Below are positions 8,619 to 17,206 of a stretch of DNA of 64,000 bases, in pieces. The notes under the pieces are model-generated. The model ran no database searches. It was given only the letters and a program-made list of their open reading frames with translations, and was not told where the DNA came from. Positions within the stretch are counted from its first letter, which is position 1. Every line of letters begins with the position of its first letter. The DNA lies in the NCBI RefSeq assembly GCF_022879595.1, contig NZ_CP084265.1:2418001-2482000 (forward strand), given 5' to 3'. A program made the position numbers and the translations under genes. The DNA comes from Caballeronia sp. Lep1P3. Lineage in GTDB: Bacteria > Pseudomonadota > Gammaproteobacteria > Burkholderiales > Burkholderiaceae.

Positions 8619-9877
8619 AGATTTTATGTACCAGCCCGGATAGCCTACCGGCAAACCTCGGACCTGACGAACAAGCCTTCTCGTTCTTCCGTTCGAGTAG
8701 GCGCGCAGGGGTCGGAAACATCGCGATTGGCTGGAAGCGACTGTTGAAACGCACAGGCTTTGCTCCAGATGCTGCGACGTGGGATTTTGTTCAACTCTGT
8801 CTCGCTGTTTGTGCCGCGGACTTAGCTTGCCCTCGAGCGACCAGCGCAGATGGTTGGACTCGAGTCATCGACCTCACGGTCGGCCTGCACGAGCCAGTGC
8901 GATGGATAGGCTTTGAAGAGCACGTAGAAAAGATGCTCAAGCTGCTGACAGGCGACTACTGGAAACTCCACTTCGTCGTGGGCGGTGAAGCACCGCCTGC
9001 AGGCAAGGTCGAAGCCGCGCCACACGACTGCGTATGTCTTCTCTCGGGCGGTCTAGATAGCTTGGTCGGTGGCATCGACCTTGTGTCGCAGGGTCGCCGG
9101 CCCGTGTTCGTTTCGCAACTCGCTCACGACGACTCTGCCAAGCAAATAGAGTACGCTCGACAGCTAGGCGGTCCCAATGCACATTGGCAATGGAGTCATG
9201 GCATCAATTTTCCGGGACAACGCGAACCTTCGACGCGAGCTCGGTCGCTTGCCTTTTATGCTTTCGCCGTATTGGCTGCGTCTCGAGTGGGTGGAGAACA
9301 AGTTCAGGTGTTCGTGCCAGAGAACGGCTTCATCTGTATCAACCCTCCCCTTGTACCAGGTCGCGTATCAAGCTTAAGCACGAAAACGACGCATCCTCAA
9401 TTTATCTCGATGATGCAAGAGCTGCTGAACGGGATGGGCCTCAGCATCGTACTTGATTTGCCCTATCGATTCAAAACGAAGGGCGACATGCTCCGAGAGT
9501 GCCTCAATCAGGAGCTGCTGGAGAAATTCGCAAGCGGCACGACAAGTTGCGGACGATTTCGAACATACAATCGACGTCACTGCGGGCGATGCGTTCCATG
9601 CATGATTCGGAAGGGTGCCTTTCATGCGTGGGGCGCTGGGCGGGATAGAACGGACTACAAACACGAGTCACTTCTGGTAGCGGAGAAATCTAGCGGCCCG
9701 GACGACGCTATGGCCGCAGCCCTTGCGGTCCTAACCGTGCAGGAGCGAGGACTCGAGAGATTCCTCGGAGCGACCCTCGCTTTTGCTCCAACGGCATACC
9801 GAGAGTCGTATCGGGAGACTATGAGCCGCGGCCTTGCGGAAGTCGAGGCAATTCTCCGTCGGGACGGCGTGCTCTAA
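8615..9877 (+). CDS. qatC: QatC, QueC-like PP-loop enzyme of the Qat system
   Basis: The PP-loop ATP-pyrophosphatase motif SGGLDS lies at 144-149, preceded by a strand CVCL as in QueC. A C-terminal cysteine set, C312, C323, C326 and C329 (HCGRCVPC), matches the zinc site of QueC. QueC makes the 7-cyano-7-deazaguanine base, but this 420-residue protein has a long N-terminal extension of ~135 residues absent from housekeeping QueC. It sits with no other queuosine gene, as expected for QatC; a base- or protein-modifying role is inferred. The start ATG overlaps the qatB stop (ATGA), and its TAA overlaps the qatD ATG. Confidence 0.9.
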   Translation: MKILCTSPDSLPANLGPDEQAFSFFRSSRRAGVGNIAIGWKRLLKRTGFAPDAATWDFVQLCLAVCAADLACPRATSADGWTRVIDLTVGLHEPVRWIGFEEHVEKMLKLLTGDYWKLHFVVGGEAPPAGKVEAAPHDCVCLLSGGLDSLVGGIDLVSQGRRPVFVSQLAHDDSAKQIEYARQLGGPNAHWQWSHGINFPGQREPSTRARSLAFYAFAVLAASRVGGEQVQVFVPENGFICINPPLVPGRVSSLSTKTTHPQFISMMQELLNGMGLSIVLDLPYRFKTKGDMLRECLNQELLEKFASGTTSCGRFRTYNRRHCGRCVPCMIRKGAFHAWGAGRDRTDYKHESLLVAEKSSGPDDAMAAALAVLTVQERGLERFLGATLAFAPTAYRESYRETMSRGLAEVEAILRRDGVL

Positions 9878-10623
9878 TGGATTTCCACTGTCACCTAGAC
9901 CTCTATCCGGGCGCGAGGACCGTTTCCGAAGAGGCGTCACGTCGAAACCAGTTCACCTGGCTCGTGACGACAAGCCCTCGCGCCTTCGAAGCCACGTCGA
10001 AGGTACTTGGCCACGTTCCGCGTGTGCTTATCACCCCAGGATTGCATCCAGAACTGGTCGAGCAGCGCGCAGGAGAGCTTCCTCAACTGCTGAAGCAGAT
10101 GGAGCAAGCGATTGCAGTCGGAGAAGTGGGAATGGATGGCTCGTATCGCTTCAAATCGAGCTTACCGATACAAAGAAAGGTGTTCGAGGCAGTAGTAAGT
10201 CGCAGCAGAGAGCTCGGCGGCAGGGCCCTCAGCATCCACTCCAGAGGTGCTGTAAAGGAGGTGTTGCCCATCCTCTTAAAAAATCCCAGATTCGGTACAG
10301 CCGTTCTTCATTGGTTCAGTGGGACCTTGGCCGAGGTGGAAATCGCCCATAAAATAGGCTGCTGGTTCAGCTTGGGCCCCGCTGCATTTGCGAGCGCAGC
10401 TGGTCGCGCACTTGCAACGAAGCTTCCCCGAGACAGAGTCGTTCCCGAGAGCGATGGGCCATTCGCTACCGAAGGTGGCGCCCCGATTCAACCATGGAGC
10501 ATGGCGCGGACTGCAGAGCTGCTTGCCGTGAGTTGGGGCTGCTCTGAATCCGAGGCGGTGCAGACTCTAACTCATAACAGCGGGCGTTTGCTCACGGTGA
10601 TGGGATGGCCGGGCTCTCCGTGA
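9877..10623 (+). CDS. qatD: QatD, TatD-like metal-dependent nuclease of the Qat system
   Basis: The 248-residue product has the full TatD metal-binding set: H4 and H6 in MDFHCHLD, GLHPE at 55-59, E83 in VGEVGMDG, H121 in LSIHSRG, H145 in LHWFSG and D193 in PESDGP. TatD proteins are metal-dependent DNases of the amidohydrolase fold. The start codon overlaps the qatC stop by one base, completing a gene order (ATPase, unknown, QueC-like, TatD-like) identical to described QatABCD systems. No key residue is missing, so the operon appears intact. Confidence 0.9.
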   Translation: MDFHCHLDLYPGARTVSEEASRRNQFTWLVTTSPRAFEATSKVLGHVPRVLITPGLHPELVEQRAGELPQLLKQMEQAIAVGEVGMDGSYRFKSSLPIQRKVFEAVVSRSRELGGRALSIHSRGAVKEVLPILLKNPRFGTAVLHWFSGTLAEVEIAHKIGCWFSLGPAAFASAAGRALATKLPRDRVVPESDGPFATEGGAPIQPWSMARTAELLAVSWGCSESEAVQTLTHNSGRLLTVMGWPGSP

Positions 10624-11321
10624 ACGCCGGTTGTCGGCTCGTAGGACTCTGCACGGACCGGACCGGTGCTTACATGCAGCTGCCCCTTCCGCAGTGCATC
10701 GCGTCCCCACACGGTCGGGGCCTCGTCGCTCACAGACAGTCCGCCAAAATATTTTTTCTGGCAAATCTCCTCGGCTCGCGGCCAGATTTTCGAGCGCGGC
10801 CTCCATGCAAATCATCACCCCTCTCCCGCCGTATACATACTGCTGCCAGCTTCGCGGTGCAGCCGCGCGACTGGTCGAACATCAACGGCAGCGGTCGCGG
10901 GACAACCGGTACTGTGGGATAGCCTTGAGACACCGGACAGGGTGGCAAAGTTAGCGCCCTGAGGCGAACGGCTGACGGGCGACGCTGGCTCCGCGGGGCA
11001 TCTAACGATGCTTGGAACGTGTCTGAAGGCCTCGCTCAGGATAAGGCGGGGCTCAACTTCACCAAGGGGCATTCACAAAAACAAAGGATGTTTGCTAGAG
11101 GGAAATGCGTTGCAGAATGCCGCTGGGTCCTTGCATGAAACGATGCTTACCAGGCGCGTTATCTTATTTCAATGCACAACGGCACGACCGTCCAGTGCGA
11201 TGGTGAAAGTCGCCACGAGCAAGCTGTACAAAGGCAGGCCCCGCCGGCCCAGTAAAGCGCGCCAATCACTCCCCAGTAGAGCCGAAGACGATGTCGGCTC
11301 TACTGGTGCACGTCACCCTTC
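10624..11321. other. About 700-bp spacer after the qat operon
   Basis: Several short frames exist on both strands, but none has convincing protein character or a good start site. A minus-strand frame (start about 10,818) opens with a helix-like stretch, MEAALENLAASRGDLPEK, but runs into qatD and is not supported. No hairpin with a T-tract was found directly after qatD. Confidence 0.4.
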
Positions 11322-12017
11322 TTAAACAGTCGCTGCAGCTTCAGAGCCGGCGTTCGCCTCCGGAGCGGCCGCAGTCGCGCTCTTGCGCGGCGCTGTTTTC
11401 GCCGACGCTTTCTTTGCCGACACCTTTGCGCTCGCCGGCTTCTTGGCAGCAGTTTTCTTCGCCGTCGGGGCTTTCTTGGCAGCAGCCTTTTGGACCGGCT
11501 TTTTGCCCGCCGCGGCCGCGCCCTTAATCAAAAATTTGCTGCGGTCCTTGACGTTAGCAATCCAAGCCGGCGGGCGTGCACGCCCACTCCACGTCGCGCC
11601 GGTCTTGGGGTCGCGATAGAGCGCCGGCTGCGGGCCTCTGACATAGTTTCCAGCCTTCGCTGATTTTTTTGCAGCAGGAGCGGACGACGTTGCGTTACCT
11701 GCAACCAAGAACTTCGAGCGGTCCTTAGCGCTGGCAATCCAGCCCGGCGCGCGGCCGTGTCCTGACCAAGTCGCGCCCGTCTTTGGGTCACGGTACTTTG
11801 CCGCGGAAGCAGACGACTTGGCTGCGGCCTTAGCGCTGGGCTTGGGCCCGCGTTTTCTTCCGCCAGTGTGCGCATCGATGTCAGCAGTCGTAAGACCATG
11901 CTCTGCCATCAGCTTCTTAATCTTTTCGATGACTGCACTCGACTTCTTTGTAGCGAGCGCTTCGGCTTGCGCCTGAAGTTTCTGGATTTTTGCTTGCAAG
12001 GATTCGAGTGTCGTCAT
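11322..12017 (-). CDS. H-NS family protein with two DNA-binding domains and a histone H1-like tail
   Basis: Residues 1-48 are the coiled-coil oligomerisation helix expected of H-NS proteins. The characteristic H-NS C-terminal DNA-binding motif then occurs twice: YRDPKTGATWSGHGRAPGWI at 75-94 and YRDPKTGATWSGRARPPAWI at 134-153, each followed by a KDRSKFL strand. From about 168 to the end is a Lys/Ala-rich tail. Usual family members carry one DNA-binding domain and are about 100 residues; this one is 231. It probably binds AT-rich DNA and may silence island genes. The adjacent genes are not obviously co-transcribed. Confidence 0.85.
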   Translation of the reverse strand: MTTLESLQAKIQKLQAQAEALATKKSSAVIEKIKKLMAEHGLTTADIDAHTGGRKRGPKPSAKAAAKSSASAAKYRDPKTGATWSGHGRAPGWIASAKDRSKFLVAGNATSSAPAAKKSAKAGNYVRGPQPALYRDPKTGATWSGRARPPAWIANVKDRSKFLIKGAAAAGKKPVQKAAAKKAPTAKKTAAKKPASAKVSAKKASAKTAPRKSATAAAPEANAGSEAAATV

Positions 12018-12413
12018 TGCCGTTTCCGCAGTTGAGATGCTGCACTATGCCATGTTGATGAGGAGGTCTGCTAGTTCGGCGCGGAGCCAGATGAGAGTGC
12101 TTTGAGCCATTTGCTACCGCAGCGTTTAGTGCGATTCCTTCTTATAATTGGTCATGGCGACAAGGCGGCGGCTTCTTGCGATGCCACGAATTTCGGAAAA
12201 GACTCGCATTTGCACTGACATAAGTCGTTTTCCAGAGCTACATGCTTGCCATCACTTCCGTCGTCCGGATGAGCCGTCTCCAATGATGGGGCCTCGGCGC
12301 CGCAGGTACGCAACCAACGGAGAACTTTTGTACGTTCCTGCGTCGTTGTCCGGGCACATCACCTGCGGACATTCGAACGCCGCGACCGCCCGTGTCGCTT
12401 TTGTTCGACCTGC
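12018..12413. other. Spacer with no supported gene
   Basis: This holds the upstream region of the H-NS-like gene and the 3' flank of the antiporter gene. No frame here has convincing codon use. The AT-richer stretch near 12,030-12,150 is the likely promoter region of the H-NS-like gene. Confidence 0.4.
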
Positions 12414-13676
12414 CTATAAAACCAGAAAGGCTAGACCTGCGATTATGGTAGGCATGAGCGCGGCGCCGAGCAGTTTCATCGGGCTGACTGCGCCTCCTGA
12501 AAACCGGTTTCCAAGTATCGCGAGGCCGGCCGGGTTCGGAGCATTTGCAATCACCGTCAACCCTCCGCCCGTCACCGCTCCTGCCACGAGCAGGTACTTT
12601 GCGCTGTCTGATAAGCCAGGTATGAGCGACCCGAGATACGTGATGGCAGCGTTGTCCATAACTGCCGTCAGCCCTGTCGCGCCGAAATACAGTGTGAACG
12701 CATCCATGGAACGCACTATCGGCTGAAGCCACCATTGCTGTAGGCCGCCGAGCACAACCAGGCCGCCAAGGAAGAAAGCAACCAGAAGGCTTTCGCGCAG
12801 CATGAGAGGCGACTGGTGGCGCTCGTAAGCGTGCGTGTAGCCCAGGAAAAAGAGGAACGCCCCGATGAACACGACAGCGTGATGCGAGTTGATAACGACC
12901 AACGCGAGAAACCCGAGATGAACTAGCGTGACGCCAATCGGAACGTGTTGGGACGGTGAGGTTGTACCACCCTCGCTCCCTTGGGACGTCGGCACGCTCC
13001 TGGCAATCAGGGCGACGAAAGCCGTAGCATTGAAAACAACTGCAAGCGCTGCTTTCCATCCGAAGGTGGCCGCCATAAATCCGGTGCTCCACCCCCAGGC
13101 ACTCGCGACCATCAACACCGGCGGTGCTGCATACGCCGTCATGACCCCACCGATGGACACATTCACGAAAAGCAACGCCAGGCCGAAATACTTCACCCGC
13201 TCGGAACTTCGCGCGGAGAACAGCGTGTCGCGCAGCAATAGCGCGGCGAGTGTCATTGCCGCAGGTTCGGTGATGATGGACCCCAGGAGGGGAACGGTGG
13301 ACAGAGAGAACCAGATAACGGCAACCTCGGTGCGCACAGGTAGAAACCGCGCAAGCCGCATCACAATGGTCGTTACCAGTACGAGAATAGGTCGACTCGC
13401 GGCGACCACCATAATGACAAAGACGAATAGCGCCTCCGTAAACTCACGATGCTCCAGGTACTCGATGGTCACGTGTGACCCGACGAGCGCCCACATCACC
13501 AGACACAGAATCAGCGCCCAGAATCCGAAGACGACCTCCACCTCCGCGAGGAAGTGGAAGACACCCGCATGCCGCGGAAAACGGTGGGAGAGCTTCTCAA
13601 TGCGTGCTACGGCGAACGTATGAATGAGCGCAAGGGCAAAGATGATGGCGGCAGAAATCTCAACGGAATGGGGCAT
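12414..13676 (-). CDS. Multi-pass transporter resembling putative Na+/H+ antiporters (PF07399 type)
   Basis: The 420-residue protein has about ten to eleven hydrophobic segments and the sequences SIITEPAAMTLAALLL and GGGLTVIANAPNPAG. These paired hairpin-like motifs are typical of the ion-transporter superfamily that includes ArsB, NhaD and the PF07399 group. It is not an ArsB by sequence. It lies 115 bases downstream of arsA on the same strand, probably in one transcript arsD-arsA-antiporter, and may serve as the membrane channel for the ArsA ATPase, a role inferred from position only. Confidence 0.75.
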   Translation of the reverse strand: MPHSVEISAAIIFALALIHTFAVARIEKLSHRFPRHAGVFHFLAEVEVVFGFWALILCLVMWALVGSHVTIEYLEHREFTEALFVFVIMVVAASRPILVLVTTIVMRLARFLPVRTEVAVIWFSLSTVPLLGSIITEPAAMTLAALLLRDTLFSARSSERVKYFGLALLFVNVSIGGVMTAYAAPPVLMVASAWGWSTGFMAATFGWKAALAVVFNATAFVALIARSVPTSQGSEGGTTSPSQHVPIGVTLVHLGFLALVVINSHHAVVFIGAFLFFLGYTHAYERHQSPLMLRESLLVAFFLGGLVVLGGLQQWWLQPIVRSMDAFTLYFGATGLTAVMDNAAITYLGSLIPGLSDSAKYLLVAGAVTGGGLTVIANAPNPAGLAILGNRFSGGAVSPMKLLGAALMPTIIAGLAFLVL

Positions 13677-13791
13677 TGAACAGGTTGCTGGAGACGCTTT
13701 CGTGTTGACGACTCCGTCATAATATTACAGACACCCTACGCGCCAATCTATTCGCCTACCCGCGATTCTGTCCGTTACGACCGCTTCATGG

Positions 13792-15546
13792 TCAATGCCC
13801 GCGAGCCAGCTCTTCCAGCCCGTGTAGACCAACGGGCGGAGTTGCCTGCCACGGCAACAGCACAGCCCGCTTTGTATCCTGCTTCACCACACGCTCGATG
13901 AACGGCACCTCGTAGCGCCCTCGCTCGGCAAGCGCCGGGTCGTGGGTGCCGCTTGCGAGCAGACTTTGGTCAATGACCCAGGCATACGGTTCAATCTGGG
14001 CCCGTCGGAGGTCGGCTTGCAGTCGCTCAGCCTCATGAACAGGTGTCGCCTCTGCGAGCGTCACGATAAGTACGCGCGTGAAATCGGGGTCGCGCAGGCG
14101 TGGCAATAGCTCGCGAACCGCTTCTGGCATATCGCCTTGCGTGCGCATGACTTCGCGATGGTAGGCCTCCGCTGAGTCCATCAGCAGAATGGTGTGTCCG
14201 GTCGGAGCCGTGTCGAGGATGACGAACGAATCACGGGCTTCATCAACCGTACGCGCGAACGCGCGAAAAATCGCTATCTCTTCGGTGCACGGCGAACGCA
14301 GGTCTTCCTCGAGCATCGCCTTCGCCTGGGAATCCAGTTGAGCACCAGCCTTGCCAAGAACCTCATCGCGATAGCGGTTGACCTCCAGTTCCGGGTCAAT
14401 GCGGCTCACCCTCAGGCCTGGAAGGCATTCCTGGAGCGTCCACGCTATGTGTGCGGCCGGGTCCGTGGTGGATAGGAGCACTGCATGGCCGCGCTGCGCC
14501 AGTTCAAGTGCTATTGCCGCAGCTACCGTCGTCTTGCCCACGCCGCCCTTGCCCATCGTCATGACAAGACCGTGCCCCGCCTTCTCAAGGTCGTCAATGA
14601 GCGGCAAAAGGCCGCCGGGCAACTTCATGCTTAACGCGGTATCTGTCCTGCGCGCGGCAATCTGCTCCGGGTGCAAATATGCCCTTAACGCTCCCAGTCC
14701 AACCAATCCCTTGGGAATGAAGCCCGTTTCGCTTCGCGGCAGTGTTGCGAGACCCGGCGGCATTGCTTTTATGGCGGTAGCCTGCTGCTCCTCCATCGCG
14801 CGGGCGATATCATCGCCCGCGGACGCAGATTTGAAAACGCCATTGACAGCGAGCACCAGGTTTCGGATTCCGAGGTCGGCCAGTTCAATACGGGTTCGCT
14901 CCGCCTCACGGAATGCAGATGCCTCCGGCCGGGTCACCAGGACCACGGTAGTGCGGTCGTGGCTGGTCAGTGCCGCAACGGCCGCAGCATACAGTTGCCT
15001 GTTTTGCTCGAGGCCTGCGAGAGGCCCGAGGCATGAATTGCCGGTTGTGTTCGTCGACAGGAAGTTGCTCCATGCCGAGGGCAGAGTAAGCAAACGCAAC
15101 GTGTGCCCCGTAGGTGCGGTGTCGAAAATGATGTGGTCGTACGTATTCGCGCTGGCACCGCCGCCCAACAGGTCTGCAAAGGCGTCGAACGCCGCTATCT
15201 CGACGGTGCAACCACCGGAAAACTGTTCCTCCATGCTGCGAATTGCCGCATCGGGCAACACGCCTCGATAAGGGCTGACCATACGCTCGCGGTAGGTCGC
15301 CGCAGCGAGTTCCGGGTCGATGTTCAGCGCGTGGAGGTTTGGAACCTGCGCGACGGGCGTTGGCTGTCCGGACAGTTGAGTCTCGAGCGCCTCATCGAGA
15401 TTGGACGCCGGGTCGGTGCTGACAAGCAGCACGGCCTTACCGTTTTCAGCTAACTGCAGCGCTGTTGCGCAGGCGAGCGACGTCTTACCGACGCCGCCCT
15501 TGCCAGTGAAAAAGAGATGGCGAGTTGTAACGAGAGGGAGTGTCAT
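13792..15546 (-). CDS. arsA: ArsA, arsenite/antimonite efflux ATPase
   Basis: The 584-residue product has the two tandem ATPase halves of ArsA, with P-loops GKGGVGKT at 15-22 and 332-339 and the signature DTAPTGHTLRLL/DTAPTGHTILLM in each half. The metalloid-sensing cysteines fall almost at the positions known for the plasmid R773 enzyme: C113, C172 and C420 (C113/C172/C422 in R773). ATG 15546 is chosen because it precedes the first strand directly; a longer frame overlaps arsD. It starts 13 bases after arsD, so they form an operon. ArsA normally energises ArsB, which is missing here. Confidence 0.92.
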   Translation of the reverse strand: MTLPLVTTRHLFFTGKGGVGKTSLACATALQLAENGKAVLLVSTDPASNLDEALETQLSGQPTPVAQVPNLHALNIDPELAAATYRERMVSPYRGVLPDAAIRSMEEQFSGGCTVEIAAFDAFADLLGGGASANTYDHIIFDTAPTGHTLRLLTLPSAWSNFLSTNTTGNSCLGPLAGLEQNRQLYAAAVAALTSHDRTTVVLVTRPEASAFREAERTRIELADLGIRNLVLAVNGVFKSASAGDDIARAMEEQQATAIKAMPPGLATLPRSETGFIPKGLVGLGALRAYLHPEQIAARRTDTALSMKLPGGLLPLIDDLEKAGHGLVMTMGKGGVGKTTVAAAIALELAQRGHAVLLSTTDPAAHIAWTLQECLPGLRVSRIDPELEVNRYRDEVLGKAGAQLDSQAKAMLEEDLRSPCTEEIAIFRAFARTVDEARDSFVILDTAPTGHTILLMDSAEAYHREVMRTQGDMPEAVRELLPRLRDPDFTRVLIVTLAEATPVHEAERLQADLRRAQIEPYAWVIDQSLLASGTHDPALAERGRYEVPFIERVVKQDTKRAVLLPWQATPPVGLHGLEELARGH

Positions 15547-15559
15547 ATCATTGCGCCGC

Positions 15560-15925
15560 TCAACATTCGCCGGGCTTGCAGCCGCAGCTTCCAACCTTGA
15601 TGTGCGGCTTATCAGTGGTGAGAACCTTGAGCCCCAGCTTCTGAATCAGTTGGGCACGTGACGGATATACGCCAATGGAGATGACCCGACCATCCACCGT
15701 TACGATGGGCAGGCGGTCCATCCCCGCATGCAGCTCCCGGACCACTTCCGGATTGGCCGCAAAGGCTGCCGCGTCGTGTCCGAGGCCGTGCCGAGCGACT
15801 TCGACACCATGTTCAGCAAGCCATCGAACGTCAGCGCCGAACTGAACGAGGGTCGGGTCGACGTTGACGCCGCAGACGCCCGTCGCGCAGCACATGGCCG
15901 GCTCAAACACGTCAAGTTTGCTCAT
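15560..15925 (-). CDS. arsD: ArsD, arsenic metallochaperone
   Basis: The 121-residue product starts MSKLDVFEPAMCCATGVCG, placing C12, C13 and C18 exactly where ArsD binds As(III) for handover to ArsA. It ends in CGCKPGEC, a second cysteine cluster comparable to the vicinal pairs of plasmid ArsD. ATG 15925 is preferred to an upstream in-frame ATG at 15970, which adds 15 unconserved residues. It is the first gene of the arsDA operon. No arsR is adjacent; the divergent region upstream carries two TTGAC-N4-GTCAA dyads. Confidence 0.92.
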   Translation of the reverse strand: MSKLDVFEPAMCCATGVCGVNVDPTLVQFGADVRWLAEHGVEVARHGLGHDAAAFAANPEVVRELHAGMDRLPIVTVDGRVISIGVYPSRAQLIQKLGLKVLTTDKPHIKVGSCGCKPGEC

Positions 15926-16006
15926 CGTTGCTCCCACGAATTCACCTGTCGGGCCAGACTGCAGCCACATCCATTCGTCATGCTCGTCCCTTTGAACGAC
16001 GAGTCA

Positions 16007-16106
16007 TTGACCTCGGTCAAGTCACAGACGATGGAGCTGCATTTCCCCGCTTGGAGAATCGAATCGCTTGCGGGCCGCCTCCAGCTTCTTCGTTGACCAG
16101 TGTCAA
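16007..16106. promoter_or_regulatory. Twin dyads TTGAC-N4-GTCAA between arsD and the Met-rich gene
   Basis: Two perfect 5-bp inverted repeats with identical half-sites and 4-base spacers lie at 16007-16020 and 16093-16106, exactly 86 bases apart (about eight helical turns). They sit in the 268-base divergent region between arsD (minus) and the Met-rich secreted protein (plus). The arrangement suggests one regulator controlling both directions, possibly by looping. I see no matching regulator gene next to them. Confidence 0.5.
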
Positions 16107-16193
16107 GGGAAAGTCGGTGCTGACATGTAGCCTTTGTGTGGACGATGACTGCACACGCGCCGTTGTTGAGTCGCGCGTCCACAGGGAGGAGAT

Positions 16194-16715
16194 ATGAAAA
16201 AGCTTCTAGTTGCGATGGTTACCGGTATCGCGTTGACATCCCCGGTCCTGCAAGCTGCTTCGAAGGACACCGGCGCGCCGCAAAGCAGTTCAAAAACGCC
16301 GCCCGCGGGCGCCGCTGAATTCGACAAGAATCTGACGCAGCTTCAGGAGCGCATGAAGACAATGCAAACGCAGATGGACCAGATTCGCAAAACTCAAGAC
16401 CCGCAGGAACGCCAGAAGCTACTCGCGCAGCACTGGGCCACAATGCAAAGCGCGATGACAATCATGCACGGGATGTGGGGCCCGGGGATGATGGGACGTG
16501 GAATGGGCCCAGGCATGATGGGGGGCGGCGCTGGGCCCGGAATGATGGGAGGCTGGGGCCATATGGGCGGTTACTACTCGCGCCTGACACCCGAGCAACT
16601 GCGGCAGCGGCAATACATGACTGACCAATACCTGCAAATGCAGCAGGAGATGATGAATAACATGATGTTGCAGCAGCAATACCGCATGGGGCCACCGCCT
16701 GCCGGTGCACAGTAG
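16194..16715 (+). CDS. Secreted Met/Gly-rich protein, probably periplasmic
   Basis: Residues 1-22 form a signal peptide (MKKLLVAMVTGIALTSPVLQAAS) with an AxA-type cleavage site. A helical stretch (about 42-85) with regular Leu/Met/Gln follows, then Met-Gly-Pro repeats (GMWGPGMMGRGMGPGMMGG) and a Gln/Met-rich tail. Met clusters of this kind bind soft metals such as Cu(I) or Ag(I) in periplasmic resistance proteins, so metal binding is likely but unproven. AGGAG lies a few bases before ATG 16194. It is divergent from arsD and 66 bases upstream of the AhpD-like gene. Confidence 0.75.
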   Translation: MKKLLVAMVTGIALTSPVLQAASKDTGAPQSSSKTPPAGAAEFDKNLTQLQERMKTMQTQMDQIRKTQDPQERQKLLAQHWATMQSAMTIMHGMWGPGMMGRGMGPGMMGGGAGPGMMGGWGHMGGYYSRLTPEQLRQRQYMTDQYLQMQQEMMNNMMLQQQYRMGPPPAGAQ

Positions 16716-16781
16716 ACATACTGTAGAACCGGATACCGACGACATCCCAGCCTCAAAAGCTCGCCACCTACAGGAGCGAAC

Positions 16782-17129
16782 ATGAGCGGAAGTTCCAACT
16801 ACAAAGACCTGACAGGCGCGGTATCTATCCAGATGCGAGCGATGCGCGCGTCTCAGCCCGAATTGATGACGGCATTCGGACAACTCGCTGCGGCTGGGAC
16901 AAAAGAAGGGGCACTGGACCGAAAAACGCGGGAGCTGGTGGCGCTAGGGATAGCGATTGCATGTCGTTGCGACGACTGCATCGGCTTTCACGTCCAGACG
17001 CTGGTGAAACTAGGCACGACAAAGGCCGAGCTGGAAGACGTGCTCGGCACTGCCGTCTATATGGGCGGCGGCCCGTCGATGATGTATGCCACCCATGCGT
17101 TGACTGCCTTCGATGAATTCTCGGCCTGA
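16782..17129 (+). CDS. AhpD-like carboxymuconolactone decarboxylase family protein
   Basis: The 115-residue product contains CRCDDCIGFH, giving the redox pair C63-x-x-C66 and H70 of AhpD-like disulfide reductases, followed by the family's VYMGGGPSMMYA helix. Such proteins reduce peroxiredoxins or detoxify peroxides. AGGAG precedes ATG 16782. It follows the Met-rich gene by 66 bases and is probably co-transcribed, which fits oxidative stress caused by metals or metalloids. The physiological partner is unknown. Confidence 0.85.
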   Translation: MSGSSNYKDLTGAVSIQMRAMRASQPELMTAFGQLAAAGTKEGALDRKTRELVALGIAIACRCDDCIGFHVQTLVKLGTTKAELEDVLGTAVYMGGGPSMMYATHALTAFDEFSA

Positions 17130-17206
17130 ATAGCAACGCAGTCGAAGTCACACGAGTTTCTTCCGCGCAACCCAACGCCCCGAAAAAAGCGCACACAGTA
17201 CGCGAC

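Noticed and set aside
10567..10818. Minus-strand frame at the end of qatD
   Set aside because: Only the first ~35 residues look protein-like and the rest runs into qatD; no ribosome site.
14378..15271. Plus-strand frame of 297 residues across arsA
   Set aside because: Serine/proline/arginine-rich noise opposite a gene with clear P-loops and metalloid cysteines.
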